From CAWGYT01 sp963826795 (GTDB lineage Bacteria > Planctomycetota > Planctomycetia > Pirellulales > Pirellulaceae), in contig CAWGYT010000027.1 in the NCBI GenBank assembly GCA_963826795.1, forward strand, positions 204,239 to 268,238: a stretch of 64,000 nucleotides of DNA. Direction: 5' to 3'. The notes under the pieces are model-generated. The model made no database searches. It was not told the origin of the DNA and saw nothing but the letters and a program-made list of their open reading frames with translations. Of the stretch, positions 56,040 through 64,000 are shown piece after piece. Positions within the stretch are counted from its first letter, which is position 1, and each line of letters opens with the position of its first letter. The position numbers and the translations under genes are program-made.

Positions 56040-58487
56040 ATGACACACGAATCATCGGCATTACCAATCGCTCCGGGCTTTCCCGGCATTCCACCACGCT
56101 GGACATCCAGCGCAAAGGATGGCGTGGGGACTGCGCTGGGGTCGGTCAGCCGCGTCTGGTTTACGCACAGCCATGGGATTCTGAACGAGGTTTACTACTC
56201 ACGGGTCGATCAGGCTTGTATCCGCGACCTGGGATTGATCGTGACGGACGGGCGCGAATTCTTTTCCGAAGAAAAGCGGCATACCAAGACGCGAATCGAG
56301 TATTTGGCCGAAGGTGTGCCGGCGTACCGGATCGTCAATTCCTGTTTGCAGAACCGTTACACCATCGAAAAGGAGATCTTTGCCGATCCGACTCGCGACG
56401 TGGTGCTGCAACAGATCGACTTTCGACCGCAAGCGTCGAGTGCGGCAGACTACAAGTTGTATGCATTGCTGGCTCCCCATCTGGCCAATCACGGCTCAGA
56501 CAACACGGCTTGGGTCGGCGAGTACAAAGGGACACCGCTCGTTGTTTGCCGAGCGCGACGGCACGGCGCTGGCACTGGCTTGTTCGCGCGGCTGGCGGAA
56601 CCGGTCGGCCGGCTTCGTCGGCTTCTCGGACGGCTGGCAGGACCTCTCGCGCAACAAGCAGATGACTTGGTTCCACGAGCGAGCCGAGCATGGCAACGTC
56701 GCGCTGGTTGGCGAAATCTGTCTTGATCCCGCCGGTGAACCGATCGTGCTGGCATTGGGCTTCGGAACCAACACGTCGGAAGCGGCGTTGCGTGCGATCG
56801 AAAGTTTGGAGGACGACTACGGGCAGCTCCGCCGCCAGTATGTGGATGAATGGACCGAATGGTTGGGCACGCTTGCTGCCGCTGGACGAAGCCTGTCCGG
56901 TGGAGCATCGCGACGCGTGCATTAATCGTTTCCGCATCAGCGCCGCCGTGCTCCGCACGCACGAAGAGAAGCGGTTCCCCGGTGGCATCATCGCCAGCCT
57001 GTCGATCCCGTGGGGCTTTGCCAAGGGGGACGAGGACCTGGGCGGCTACCACTTGACCTGGCCTCGCGATCTGGTGGAGACGGCCGGTGCGTTGATCGCA
57101 GCCGACGCGCACGGCGACGCCGGTCGCGTGTTGCACTATCTGCAAGCGACCCAGGAGCCCGACGGTCACTGGGCACAGAATATGTGGCTGGACGGCCGCC
57201 CCTATTGGAACGGTGTGCAGATGGACGAAACGGCGCTGCCCATCTTGCTCGTGGATTTGGCGTATCGCGAAGGCGCGATCGACGATCACGAGCTGTCTGC
57301 GGCTCTGGCCCATGGTGCGTGGCGCGGCGTCGTACATCGTGTGCAATGGACCCGTCACGCAACAAGACCGATGGGAGGAAGATCCCGGCTATTCGCCATT
57401 CACGCTGGCGGCTGAAATCACGGCGCTTCTGGCCGCGGCAGAGATGGCCGAATTAACCACCGAGAAGGGTGCACCCACGGCATCGATCGCACAGTACCTT
57501 CGCGAGACGGCCGATGTTTGGTACAGCAACCTCGACCGCTGGATCTACGCGACCGGCACTGAGTTGGCAAGCCAGGTCGGTGTGGATGGTTACTACGTGC
57601 GGATCGCGCCGCCGGAAACCAGCGACGCCGCAAGCCCGGTCGACGGCTTCGTGGCGATCAAGAATCGACCTCCGGATTCCACCAGCCAGCCGGCCACCAG
57701 CGTGGTCAGCCCCGACGCGCTGGCGCTTAGTGCGGTTCGGACTTCGCAAGGCCGACGATCCGCGCATCGTCAACACGGTGAAGGTGATCGACCATCTGCT
57801 GCGCGTGGAGTTTCCGTGCGGTCCCAGTTGGTATCGCTACAACGACGACGGTTACGGCGAACATGCGGACGGTAGCTCCCTTCGACGGCACTGGCATTGG
57901 CCGAGTCTGGCCTTTGCTCACCGGAGAGCGAGCCCATTACGAATTGGCTGCCGGCAACCGACATGAAGCCGAACGCTTGCTGGGCACGTTTGGCCAGTTG
58001 GCGGGGGCGAGCGGTTTGCTGCCGGAACAGGTCTGGGAGTCCGACAGACATTCCGCAACGCGAACTGTTTCGCGGCAAGCCATCCGGTTCCGCGATGCCA
58101 CTGGTCTGGGCCCACGCGGAATACATCAAGCTGCTGCGTTCACTGCGCGATGGCCGCGTATTCGACATGCCGCCGCACGGCGTGCAACGCTATTTGATTG
58201 AGCAACGTGCATCGCCGCACCACGTTTGGCGGTTCAACCACAAATGCCGTTGGTTGCCCGTGGGCCAGCGGCTACGCATCGAAGTCCGGGCGCCGGCGGT
58301 CGTTCGCTGGACGAGTGACGCGGCACGCACGTGGACCGAAACGCCCACAACGGACACGCAACTGGGTATTCACTACGCCGACTTGCCGACGGTCGACGTG
58401 CTCGTCGGATCGACGATCACCTTTTCCTTCTTCTGGCCGGAAACAAATCATTGGGAAGGCAACGATTTCGTCGTGAAAGTCGTGTGA
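56040..58487 (+). pseudogene. GH15-family glucoamylase-type enzyme, interrupted by six frameshifts
   Basis: All parts of a ~815-residue GH15 protein read in order through changing phases: PGIPPRWTSSAKDGVGTALG, the N-terminal beta-domain, FAERDGTALALACSRGW, WFHERAEHGNVALVGEI, then the (alpha/alpha)6 barrel with FPGGIIASLSIPWGFAKGDE, GGYHLTWPRDLVETAG, DGHWAQNMWLDGRPYWNGVQ, DETALPILLV, and QVWESD near the second catalytic region. Phase changes lie near 56541, 56865, 57318, 57725, 57874 and 58046. The enzyme would release glucose from glycogen or maltodextrin, feeding the glucokinase and zwf steps. A sigma-54 promoter is upstream. Confidence 0.85.
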
Positions 58488-58592
58488 TATATCGGTCGTC
58501 ATGGATACCAATTGCGACGAGCGCGGAGCACTTCTCAACGTACCGATGAACTGCTCGATAGCACAAATGAAACTTCTTTCAGGAGCCTTGGC

Positions 58593-58754
58593 ATGACACT
58601 ATGCCCCATCGCCATCCTAGTCGGATGCAAGAAGTGTCCGGCGTTTGCAGTTTGTCCTTTGAAGGGCATCATCGGTGACTACAAAATGGAAGTTGATCCG
58701 CACACGGAGCACAAAGGCGATGAACGGACTCCCGACGTGAAGCAAGTGAACTAG
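58593..58754 (+). CDS. Small cysteine-rich protein
   Basis: 53 residues from ATG 58593, with AGGAG 7 bases upstream. The conserved-looking core CKKCPAFAVCPLKGIIGDY has three closely spaced cysteines, with a fourth at MTLCP, which could bind a metal or FeS cluster. It lies between GH15 and the DUF1003 gene, same strand. No family known to me. Confidence 0.5.
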   Translation: MTLCPIAILVGCKKCPAFAVCPLKGIIGDYKMEVDPHTEHKGDERTPDVKQVN

Positions 58755-58800
58755 CCGACGCCGAGAGCGAAGGCGTCGAATACGTGTTTGGAGCTCCGAT

Positions 58801-59516
58801 ATGACCAAGCATCGGCCAGTGCGACGCAAGTGCGACATCTGCCAGAAAGAGTTCGCGGCCGTTGACGTCATGCCGGCCGCGATGATACGTCCGGCGGTTA
58901 CTGAGTTGATTCAGGGAGAACACCCAGCATGGTCCCCGGACGGATTCATTTGTTTTGGCGACCTGAATCGCTACCGCACGTTGTACGTCGCAGGTGCACT
59001 CGGACGAGAACGCGGTGAGTTATCGGATCTGGAAACGGAAGTCGTCCGCAGCCTCGAAGAACAGGAGCTGCTTTCCGAAAACGTGAACGAACAGTTCGAG
59101 GGCGATCAGTCGATTGGTGCGCGGCTGTCTGATCGCCTTGCGTCGTTTGGCGGAAGCTGGACATTTCTAATGTTGCTTCGCGACATTCATGGCCGTCTGG
59201 ATCGTGATCAATTCGATACTGGCTATCCTGAGGCCGTTCGATCCCTTTCCTTTTATTCTACTCAACCTGATACTTGTCGTGCCTGGCCGCGATTCAGGCT
59301 CCTGTCATCATGATGAGCCAAAATCGGCAAGAAGCGAAAGACCGAATACGCGCCGAACACGACTACCGCATCAATCTGAAAGCAGAGTTGGAAATCCGCC
59401 ACGTGCATGCCAAACTCGACATGTTGTTGACCCACCAATGGCAACGCCTGTTGGAAATCCAGGAGATTCAAATGGAGCTACTGCAGGAGTTCGGTAAGAG
59501 TCGGACGAATGGATAG
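58801..59516 (+). pseudogene. DUF1003 membrane protein, two frameshifts
   Basis: ATG 58801. The N-terminus has CDICQKEF and MIRPAVTELIQGEHPAWSPD-GFICFGDLNRYR, usual for DUF1003 proteins. RLASFGGSWTFLML then leads, after an extra base near 59175, to FATFMAVWIVINSILAILRP and FDPFPFILLNLI, and, after another near 59271, to SCLAAIQAPVIMMSQNRQEA, KDRIRAEHDYRINLKAELEI. Two membrane helices and a cytoplasmic coiled tail: a complete family profile apart from the indels. Function of DUF1003 is unknown. Confidence 0.8.
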
Positions 59517-59572
59517 GGTTGATCGAAACAACGAATACGACGTCGAAAAGGCAAGCTCAAGGGAACTCACGC

Positions 59573-59731
59573 ATGCTGTCCGTACGAGAAGCCAATCGTT
59601 CGATCGACGAATTCGTCAAGAAACTCGAGGCGGCTTTAATCGCCAACCAGTTCGGTAAACGTGGAGTTCACGATTTCCGGCAGAAAGCAAATCAGCTCGC
59701 CAACGGCGGTGCGAATCATCAGACCCCATAG
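59573..59731 (+). CDS. Short hypothetical protein
   Basis: 52 residues from ATG 59573 (a TTG at 59519 is in frame), with AAGGGAAC upstream. One amphipathic helix (REANRSIDEFVKKLEAALIA) and a basic end. No similarity recognised; weak evidence. Confidence 0.3.
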   Translation: MLSVREANRSIDEFVKKLEAALIANQFGKRGVHDFRQKANQLANGGANHQTP

Positions 59732-59737
59732 AATACG

Positions 59738-60467
59738 TTAAGGCCGTGTGAAGCTCAGTTCCGGCACGGCTTCAAAGTTCGTTCCGTCAACACCCGCCAA
59801 ATAGGTCAAGGGAACGAAGAGGCACGACATGATCGTCAAGACGTTCATGACATCGTTCTTGCGATTGGTAACGGACGGCAGGTACGTATTACTCAGGCCA
59901 GTCACGATTTCGCGATACATTCGATCACTGCCGACGTCTGCACGCAATGGCCGAAGGTATCGCTCAAATGGACTCGCAGGCGATCCTCAAAAAGCGGCGA
60001 ATTGTCATGCACCAGCCGATGGAATGCTTCGCGCTGCGGCCAGATGACGCGTCGAAGAGCGACCAACGGGTGTTTCATGCGATTCAGCGTCTTCAGTAGC
60101 CGCGGTGAAGGATCGATTCCACCACACCGCCAGGGTGTTCCTGGAAGGTGATCGCGTCATGTTCACCTACCCGTATACTGACTTGCTCCATCTCAATTTT
60201 TCGCAGACCTGGCAGGCTGATCGTTCGGGTGATCAGCAGCAACTGGTCGTCGAAGACTTCTGCGGCTGGACAGTGGGGAATAGGGACGATGTCTTGTTTG
60301 GTCAGTGGATGGATCGAGAAAGTCACGGCAATCTGGCGAATCAGCGACTCGACACCAAACCCTTGCACGTCGGCGCCAGTCGTGTTCTTGTCGTCAAGTG
60401 CCCGCATCACCGCGGCGGGATCGGTGAGGTCTTCTTCGTGAACTACCTCCTGGCAAGACGTGATCAC
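59738..60467 (-). pseudogene. corA: CorA-type magnesium/cobalt transporter, degraded
   Basis: The N-terminal domain reads GFGVESLIRQIAVTFSIHPL, TKQDIVPIP, EVFDDQLLLITRTISLPGL and EQVSIRVGEHDAITFQEHPG, ending at 60093. Another phase (about 60085-59945) gives the long helix MKHPLVALRRVIWPQREAF and VHDNSPLFEDRLRVHLSDTF. A third phase gives SNTYLPSVTNRKNDVMNVLT, MSCLFVPLTYLAG. The signature GMN, which forms the selectivity filter, is here GTN (VDGTNFEAVPEL), and the second membrane helix is missing. About 60 residues between the first two blocks are also lost. A dead transporter gene. Confidence 0.8.
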
Positions 60468-61070
60468 GTGGAGTCTTGTCGGTCTTGAGTCGGCCCCGAC
60501 CGCCAGCGTTGTTGGCCCCCGCGCGGGCTTGACGGCGAGTTGCTGTCAACGGCGAGTTGCCGGTCCCGCAAAACATCATGCGAAGCGCATTTGTCAATGT
60601 CGTCGGGTCACGAACGGTGAACGCCCGCTCCGACAAATTCAACCATCGCAGAAGGCGAGATCACGCCGTCATTGACAATCGTCGACGAAGTGCCGCTTGC
60701 CCAGATCGCGTCGTGGCGCCCAACGTTTCCGTATATACACATCCATCTTCGAGTTGTCGACACGGATGCGGCCAGGGGAGTCCACCCAACCGAATCCAAG
60801 ATCGCCGTCGTTTATCGGATGAAGTCGGCGCCATTCCTCGGCAAGACATCGATGGCGGGAACACAGGGCCCCTAGCGAAAACGCGACCCCCGACTCACCT
60901 CTTACCCTCGGCTCACTTCTTGTCTCGCTTTGACGGGACGGTACACTTCCGTTGGTCGGAAGGTGTCGAGACCCCGGCGCGGAAGAGGAAATGTTCCGCC
61001 CGAACTTCGGTTCGCTGGCTCGTTTTCTCCAGGCGGTGGGATTCTTGAGCAACGACAGGAATGACGATCC
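60468..61070. other. Spacer without a recognised gene
   Basis: About 600 bases between corA and alkB. A minus-strand frame (60669-61052) reads EEWRRLHPINDGDLGFGWVD and MDVYIRKRW, perhaps the end of a decayed gene, but I cannot match it. No promoter for alkB stood out. Confidence 0.35.
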
Positions 61071-61655
61071 ATGGAAACCATCGAGCTGACGGACGGCGAA
61101 ATTCTGCTCTACGAGGAAGCCTTTCTACCGTCCGAGACCGCGGATTACTATTTTGCTAAGCTGAGGGACGATTGTGCCTGGGAACAGAAACCAGGAATCT
61201 TCGGCCACATGCAGCCGAGACTGACAGCCTCCTACGGCGAACCAGGCGTCAGCTATCGCTACTCCGGGACGGTGAACGTCGCGCGGGGCTGGACCCCGAC
61301 CCTGCTGGAAATCAAGCGGCAGATCGAAGCGGTCCATGGTCGGTACAACTACTGCCTGCTAAACCGTTACCGTTCCGGCCAAGACAGCATGGGCATGCAT
61401 GCCGACGATGAGCCGGAAATGGGGAACGTCATCGGCTCGCTGTCATTGGGAGCGACTCGGACGTTTCGGATCAAGCACAATCAGTCGAAACAGACAAGAA
61501 GCTTCCTGGTTGGCAACGGCACGCTCCTCATCATGGCGGGGACCATGCAGGCCTTCTGGAAACACGAGATCCCGAAGACCCAGCAGAAGGTCGGCGAGCG
61601 GATCAACTTGACTTTCAGGCAAATTATCGGGCCGCCGTCGCGCGACGCGTCGTGA
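61071..61655 (+). CDS. alkB: AlkB-type 2-oxoglutarate/Fe(II) dioxygenase
   Basis: 194 residues from ATG 61071, intact. NYCLLNRYRSGQDSMGMHAD holds the H-x-D iron ligands, and WKHEIPKTQQKVGERINLTF the distal His and the two arginines that bind 2-oxoglutarate and the base lid (R..NLTFR). The substrate loop RYSGTVNV is that of the ALKBH2/3-like bacterial branch. It removes methyl groups from alkylated bases in DNA or RNA. It stands alone between a dead corA and a repeat-rich spacer. Confidence 0.92.
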   Translation: METIELTDGEILLYEEAFLPSETADYYFAKLRDDCAWEQKPGIFGHMQPRLTASYGEPGVSYRYSGTVNVARGWTPTLLEIKRQIEAVHGRYNYCLLNRYRSGQDSMGMHADDEPEMGNVIGSLSLGATRTFRIKHNQSKQTRSFLVGNGTLLIMAGTMQAFWKHEIPKTQQKVGERINLTFRQIIGPPSRDAS

Positions 61656-61986
61656 TCTGCCTGGCCTCGGTGGGGAGCCGCCGGCCCGGCAACGGGCGAC
61701 GCTCCCGATCAAACGCGTTCGGGCGCCAGGCGCGCTCGCGGAAGCTGCCAGTTCGTCTTCGACACGCTCGTGTGGTCTACGATTCTGTATTGCGTCCCGT
61801 GGATAGTTGTTCGCATTGATCGGATCATGCGACCCGTTTCGCGATCGGTTTGCAAGTATCTGAAGTTCCCCCGCCCAGTTGCGTGAAAAAACAAAGGGTC
61901 AGGTCTTGTTTGGTCGGTGGATGGGAAAAGCACAGAAGAGCGTGGGTGGTGTCATGCCCCGGAAATCCTCAGTGGAAAAGTAGACC

Positions 61987-62046
61987 GTCTGGGGTCGGAT
62001 GGTCTGGGGTCGGATGGTCTGGGGTCGGATGGTCTGGGGTCGGATG
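61987..62046. repeat. 15-bp tandem repeat (GTCTGGGGTCGGATG x4)
   Basis: Four perfect copies of GTCTGGGGTCGGATG, led in by AAAAGTAGACC so that the first unit completes GTAGACCGTCT (61980-61990), the motif that also precedes the micro-repeats in the 0.6 kb duplication. The rest of 61656-62465 has no supported gene. Confidence 0.9.
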
Positions 62047-62465
62047 GCAGCCGGAACGCAATTCTTCGAATGCCACCATCACCGTAGTGCGATTGAACGT
62101 CGTATCCGTGCCGGAGCAAGCTTTCCGCGCTGCCGGGAAACTCACCGACGAGAGATTCGTTTTGGAAATACCAATGGTCGATTTCAGCACGTGGCGACTG
62201 TCTCCGAGCGCCACCCACGTCGCGATTCGTTAGCGGGCGATCGAAGGCTCGAAACGCGACGCACGAATACTCACTCACGACTGCAACCTCCGGTCCGCAG
62301 CTGACCTAGCTTTGATCCAGCGGCGAATGATCGAGCAGCCGAGGAGCGGCGGAAATCCTCGTAGCGAATCTTTTCGCTGACAACTTTCGAGTCGGATTCC
62401 GTGGCCGCGAAGACCATTCGACCTTGGGAGCTCGCGGTGAATCGGCGTTAAACCGGGATGCTCGA

Positions 62466-63797
62466 CTACGTACGATGTTCCAAGCGGTCAATGGGGCTTT
62501 TGACATAGAGTCCCGGTCGATTCATCACATGTGTGTAGATCATCGTCGTTTCGACGTCGTTGTGACCGAGCAGTTCCTGTACAGTGCGAATGTCAGCGCC
62601 GTCTTCGAGTAGATGCGTCGCGAAGCTGTGCCGCAAAGAATGCGGAACCGCTCGGCGGTCCAGTCGAGCGCGCAAAACGGCTGAGCGGAATTGATCGCCA
62701 AAGAGACTTTCGGATATGTGATGCCTTCGAAACTGTCCGCTGCGAGGGTCGCGTGAGCGCTGGCGGGACGGGAAGAGGAATTGCCAAGGGATTTCGGTGG
62801 CGGCATTGGGGTATTTCTTCGCGAGAGCAAAGGGTAGGTACACATGCCCGAAGCCATCGGACAAGTCACGTTCGTGGAGAAGCTTTACGTGGCGCAGTTG
62901 TTCGTGCAAGGCTGCGACAGTAACTTCAGGCAGAACGGTGATGCGGTCCTTTTCGCCTTTGCCTGACCTAACCACAATATGGCCTTCGTCGAAGGCGATG
63001 TCTTTGCAGCGCAGGCGAATGCATTCACGGTGCCGAAGACCCGCGCCGTACAAAAGTTGGAAAATCAGCAAGTTTCTTCCTTCAAATTCTTGCTCGAGTC
63101 GGACGATCTCCTGACGGCTTAATACGACAGGCAAGCGCTTGGTTCTCTTGACGCGTGTGATCTCGAGGAACGCGAGATCTTTTCGCAGCACCTTTTGATA
63201 CAGAAAGAGCAGTGCAGCCAGCGCTTGATTCTGCGTGCTTGCCGCGACATTTCCATCGACGGCAAGTTCCGTCAGGAATTCTCTGATCTTGTTTTCGTTT
63301 ACATTGGCGAGGTCGGCGGAGCCGCAGTGGCGGATGAATCGTCGGACCCATGCGAGATAGGCCTTTTCGGTTTCGTATTGATAGTGACGAAGTCGCAGTT
63401 CGGCGCGCATGTCACAAATGACCTTGGGTTCTTGATCGTTGGGAAGTTGGGGCGGTGCTGTAGTCGAAAGTGAGCGACCGACGCCATGCTTTTCGCTGGC
63501 GGCAATCCGTTCGAGCGTCTGCCGAACTCGGTCGAGGCAGGGCGTGTCAGTGTGAAGAATGTTGGATCGGTAGGCCTCGATGGCGCGTGCGGCCTGAAGC
63601 CGCAGCCAAGCTGGCGTGCCGCGATCTCGCTGTTCACGAAGAAAGGCAATTACCTGGGCTTCCGTTACAGGCAGCGTTTGGTCTTTGGGAATACTTAGGC
63701 TTGAGGCGTACCGCTGAATCCACCGTGGGAACCAGACTTTGTCGACTTTGGACAGCTTCATGGTGTCAACAGTTGCTTCAAATCTCTCGGCGCTCAT
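62466..63797 (-). CDS. intI: Integron-type tyrosine recombinase (IntI-like)
   Basis: 443 residues from ATG 63797, intact. The N-terminal SAM-like core-binding domain has LRLRHYQYETEKAYLAWVRR-FIRHCG. The catalytic domain has LLYGAGLRHRECIRLRCKDI (first Arg), PHSLRHSFATHLLEDGADIR (HxxR), LGHNDVETTMIYTHV (His and nucleophilic Tyr). The extra segment EIPWQFLFPSRQRSRDPRSG and RRHHISES before HxxR is the hallmark of integron integrases (IntI patch). The protein is ~100 residues longer at the N-terminus than class 1 IntI. It would recombine attI and attC sites; cassettes, if present, should lie to the right beyond the window. Confidence 0.88.
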   Translation of the reverse strand: MSAERFEATVDTMKLSKVDKVWFPRWIQRYASSLSIPKDQTLPVTEAQVIAFLREQRDRGTPAWLRLQAARAIEAYRSNILHTDTPCLDRVRQTLERIAASEKHGVGRSLSTTAPPQLPNDQEPKVICDMRAELRLRHYQYETEKAYLAWVRRFIRHCGSADLANVNENKIREFLTELAVDGNVAASTQNQALAALLFLYQKVLRKDLAFLEITRVKRTKRLPVVLSRQEIVRLEQEFEGRNLLIFQLLYGAGLRHRECIRLRCKDIAFDEGHIVVRSGKGEKDRITVLPEVTVAALHEQLRHVKLLHERDLSDGFGHVYLPFALAKKYPNAATEIPWQFLFPSRQRSRDPRSGQFRRHHISESLFGDQFRSAVLRARLDRRAVPHSLRHSFATHLLEDGADIRTVQELLGHNDVETTMIYTHVMNRPGLYVKSPIDRLEHRT

Positions 63798-63924
63798 TGC
63801 AGTTGTCCTCTCTACCGTTCTTTGGCCAAAAACGGTGGCGCACTCCAACCGCGAAAGGCCGAAGTGACTGCGGCGCCACCATCTAATTGACGGGTATTGG
63901 GGAAGCGACTACGATTGTGAAGAG

Positions 63925-63985
63925 TTGGGAGTATCCAGCAAGGTGACTTGGGAGTTTGCCCTCAACCTGCCGGAGATACTCCCAG
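63925..63985. repeat. Three TGGGAGT repeats upstream of intI, attI candidate
   Basis: TTGGGAGTATCC (63925-63936), TTGGGAGTTTGCC (63948-63960) and, inverted, CTGGGAGTATCTCC (63985-63972) lie 128-190 bases before the intI start. Direct and inverted integrase-binding repeats in this position are expected of an attI site; they could also be operator sites. Confidence 0.4.
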
Positions 63986-64000
63986 GTAAGCTGGGGTAAA

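Noticed and set aside
62440..62460. GTTAAAC as a possible attC core left of intI
   Set aside because: No partner RYYYAAC with palindromic arms could be found within ~130 bases, and cassettes are expected on the other side of intI.

Overview
The window reads as a chromosomal fragment of a planctomycete, probably a Pirellulales or Rhodopirellula-like bacterium. The basis is the gene content: several type I sulfatases, a Tat-exported Gfo/Idh/MocA oxidoreductase, a PVC-type propeller/HEAT/cytochrome c/DUF6807 fusion, PEP-CTERM and ISAzo13-type genes, and an integron integrase. No rRNA, tRNA or CRISPR array was seen.

Layout. 1-4.7 kb: two related sulfatases and a secreted esterase (intact apart from the cut window edge). 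4.7-20 kb: an accessory, heavily eroded stretch with a group II intron reverse-transcriptase stump, a ~0.6 kb tandem duplication, a frameshifted transposase, and remnants of a dehydrogenase, a PVC cytochrome protein, a sulfatase, a GH30 enzyme and an efflux outer-membrane lipoprotein. 20-25 kb: a CHASE3/PAS hybrid sensor kinase (one frameshift) followed directly by an intact sigma-54-dependent response regulator. 25-60 kb: a stress and energy island. It holds csrA coupled to a ferritin-like protein, two paralogous secreted proteins, two SpoIIAA-like proteins, a caa3-type oxidase, pentose-phosphate genes (pgl, rpe, pgi, tal, rpiB, zwf, gnd), a ROK glucokinase, a P-type proton ATPase, phosphoketolase plus acetate kinase, BON-like, DUF1269-like and Usp proteins, a BON-MscS channel, a site-2-protease/CBS remnant, a GH15 glucoamylase, DUF1003 and CorA. 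60-64 kb: alkB, a 15-bp tandem repeat and an integron-type integrase at the edge.

How it fits together. Sigma-54 -24/-12 promoters, strong or near-consensus, lie in front of the DUF1269/BON divergent pair, the Usp gene, GH15, the site-2-protease remnant and csrA. With the sensor-kinase/sigma-54-activator pair at the head of the island, this suggests one regulon. It would mobilise glucose polymer through GH15, glucokinase and the pentose-phosphate/phosphoketolase route to acetyl phosphate and ATP, while a proton ATPase, a terminal oxidase and stress proteins protect the cell. Similar gene sets occur in low-oxygen-activated loci of other bacteria; that comparison is from memory.

State of the sequence. 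Many genes are broken, in two ways. Some have one to six small frameshifts with conserved protein on both sides (pgi five, GH15 six). Others have lost their middle while keeping both ends (rpe, tal, ackA, the site-2 protease, a propeller, coxC joined to an FeS protein). Long neighbours such as coxA, the proton ATPase, the MscS channel and the sigma-54 regulator are intact. Sequence alone cannot say whether this is real decay or sequencing/assembly error; in the entries, 'pseudogene' means 'not readable as one frame here'.
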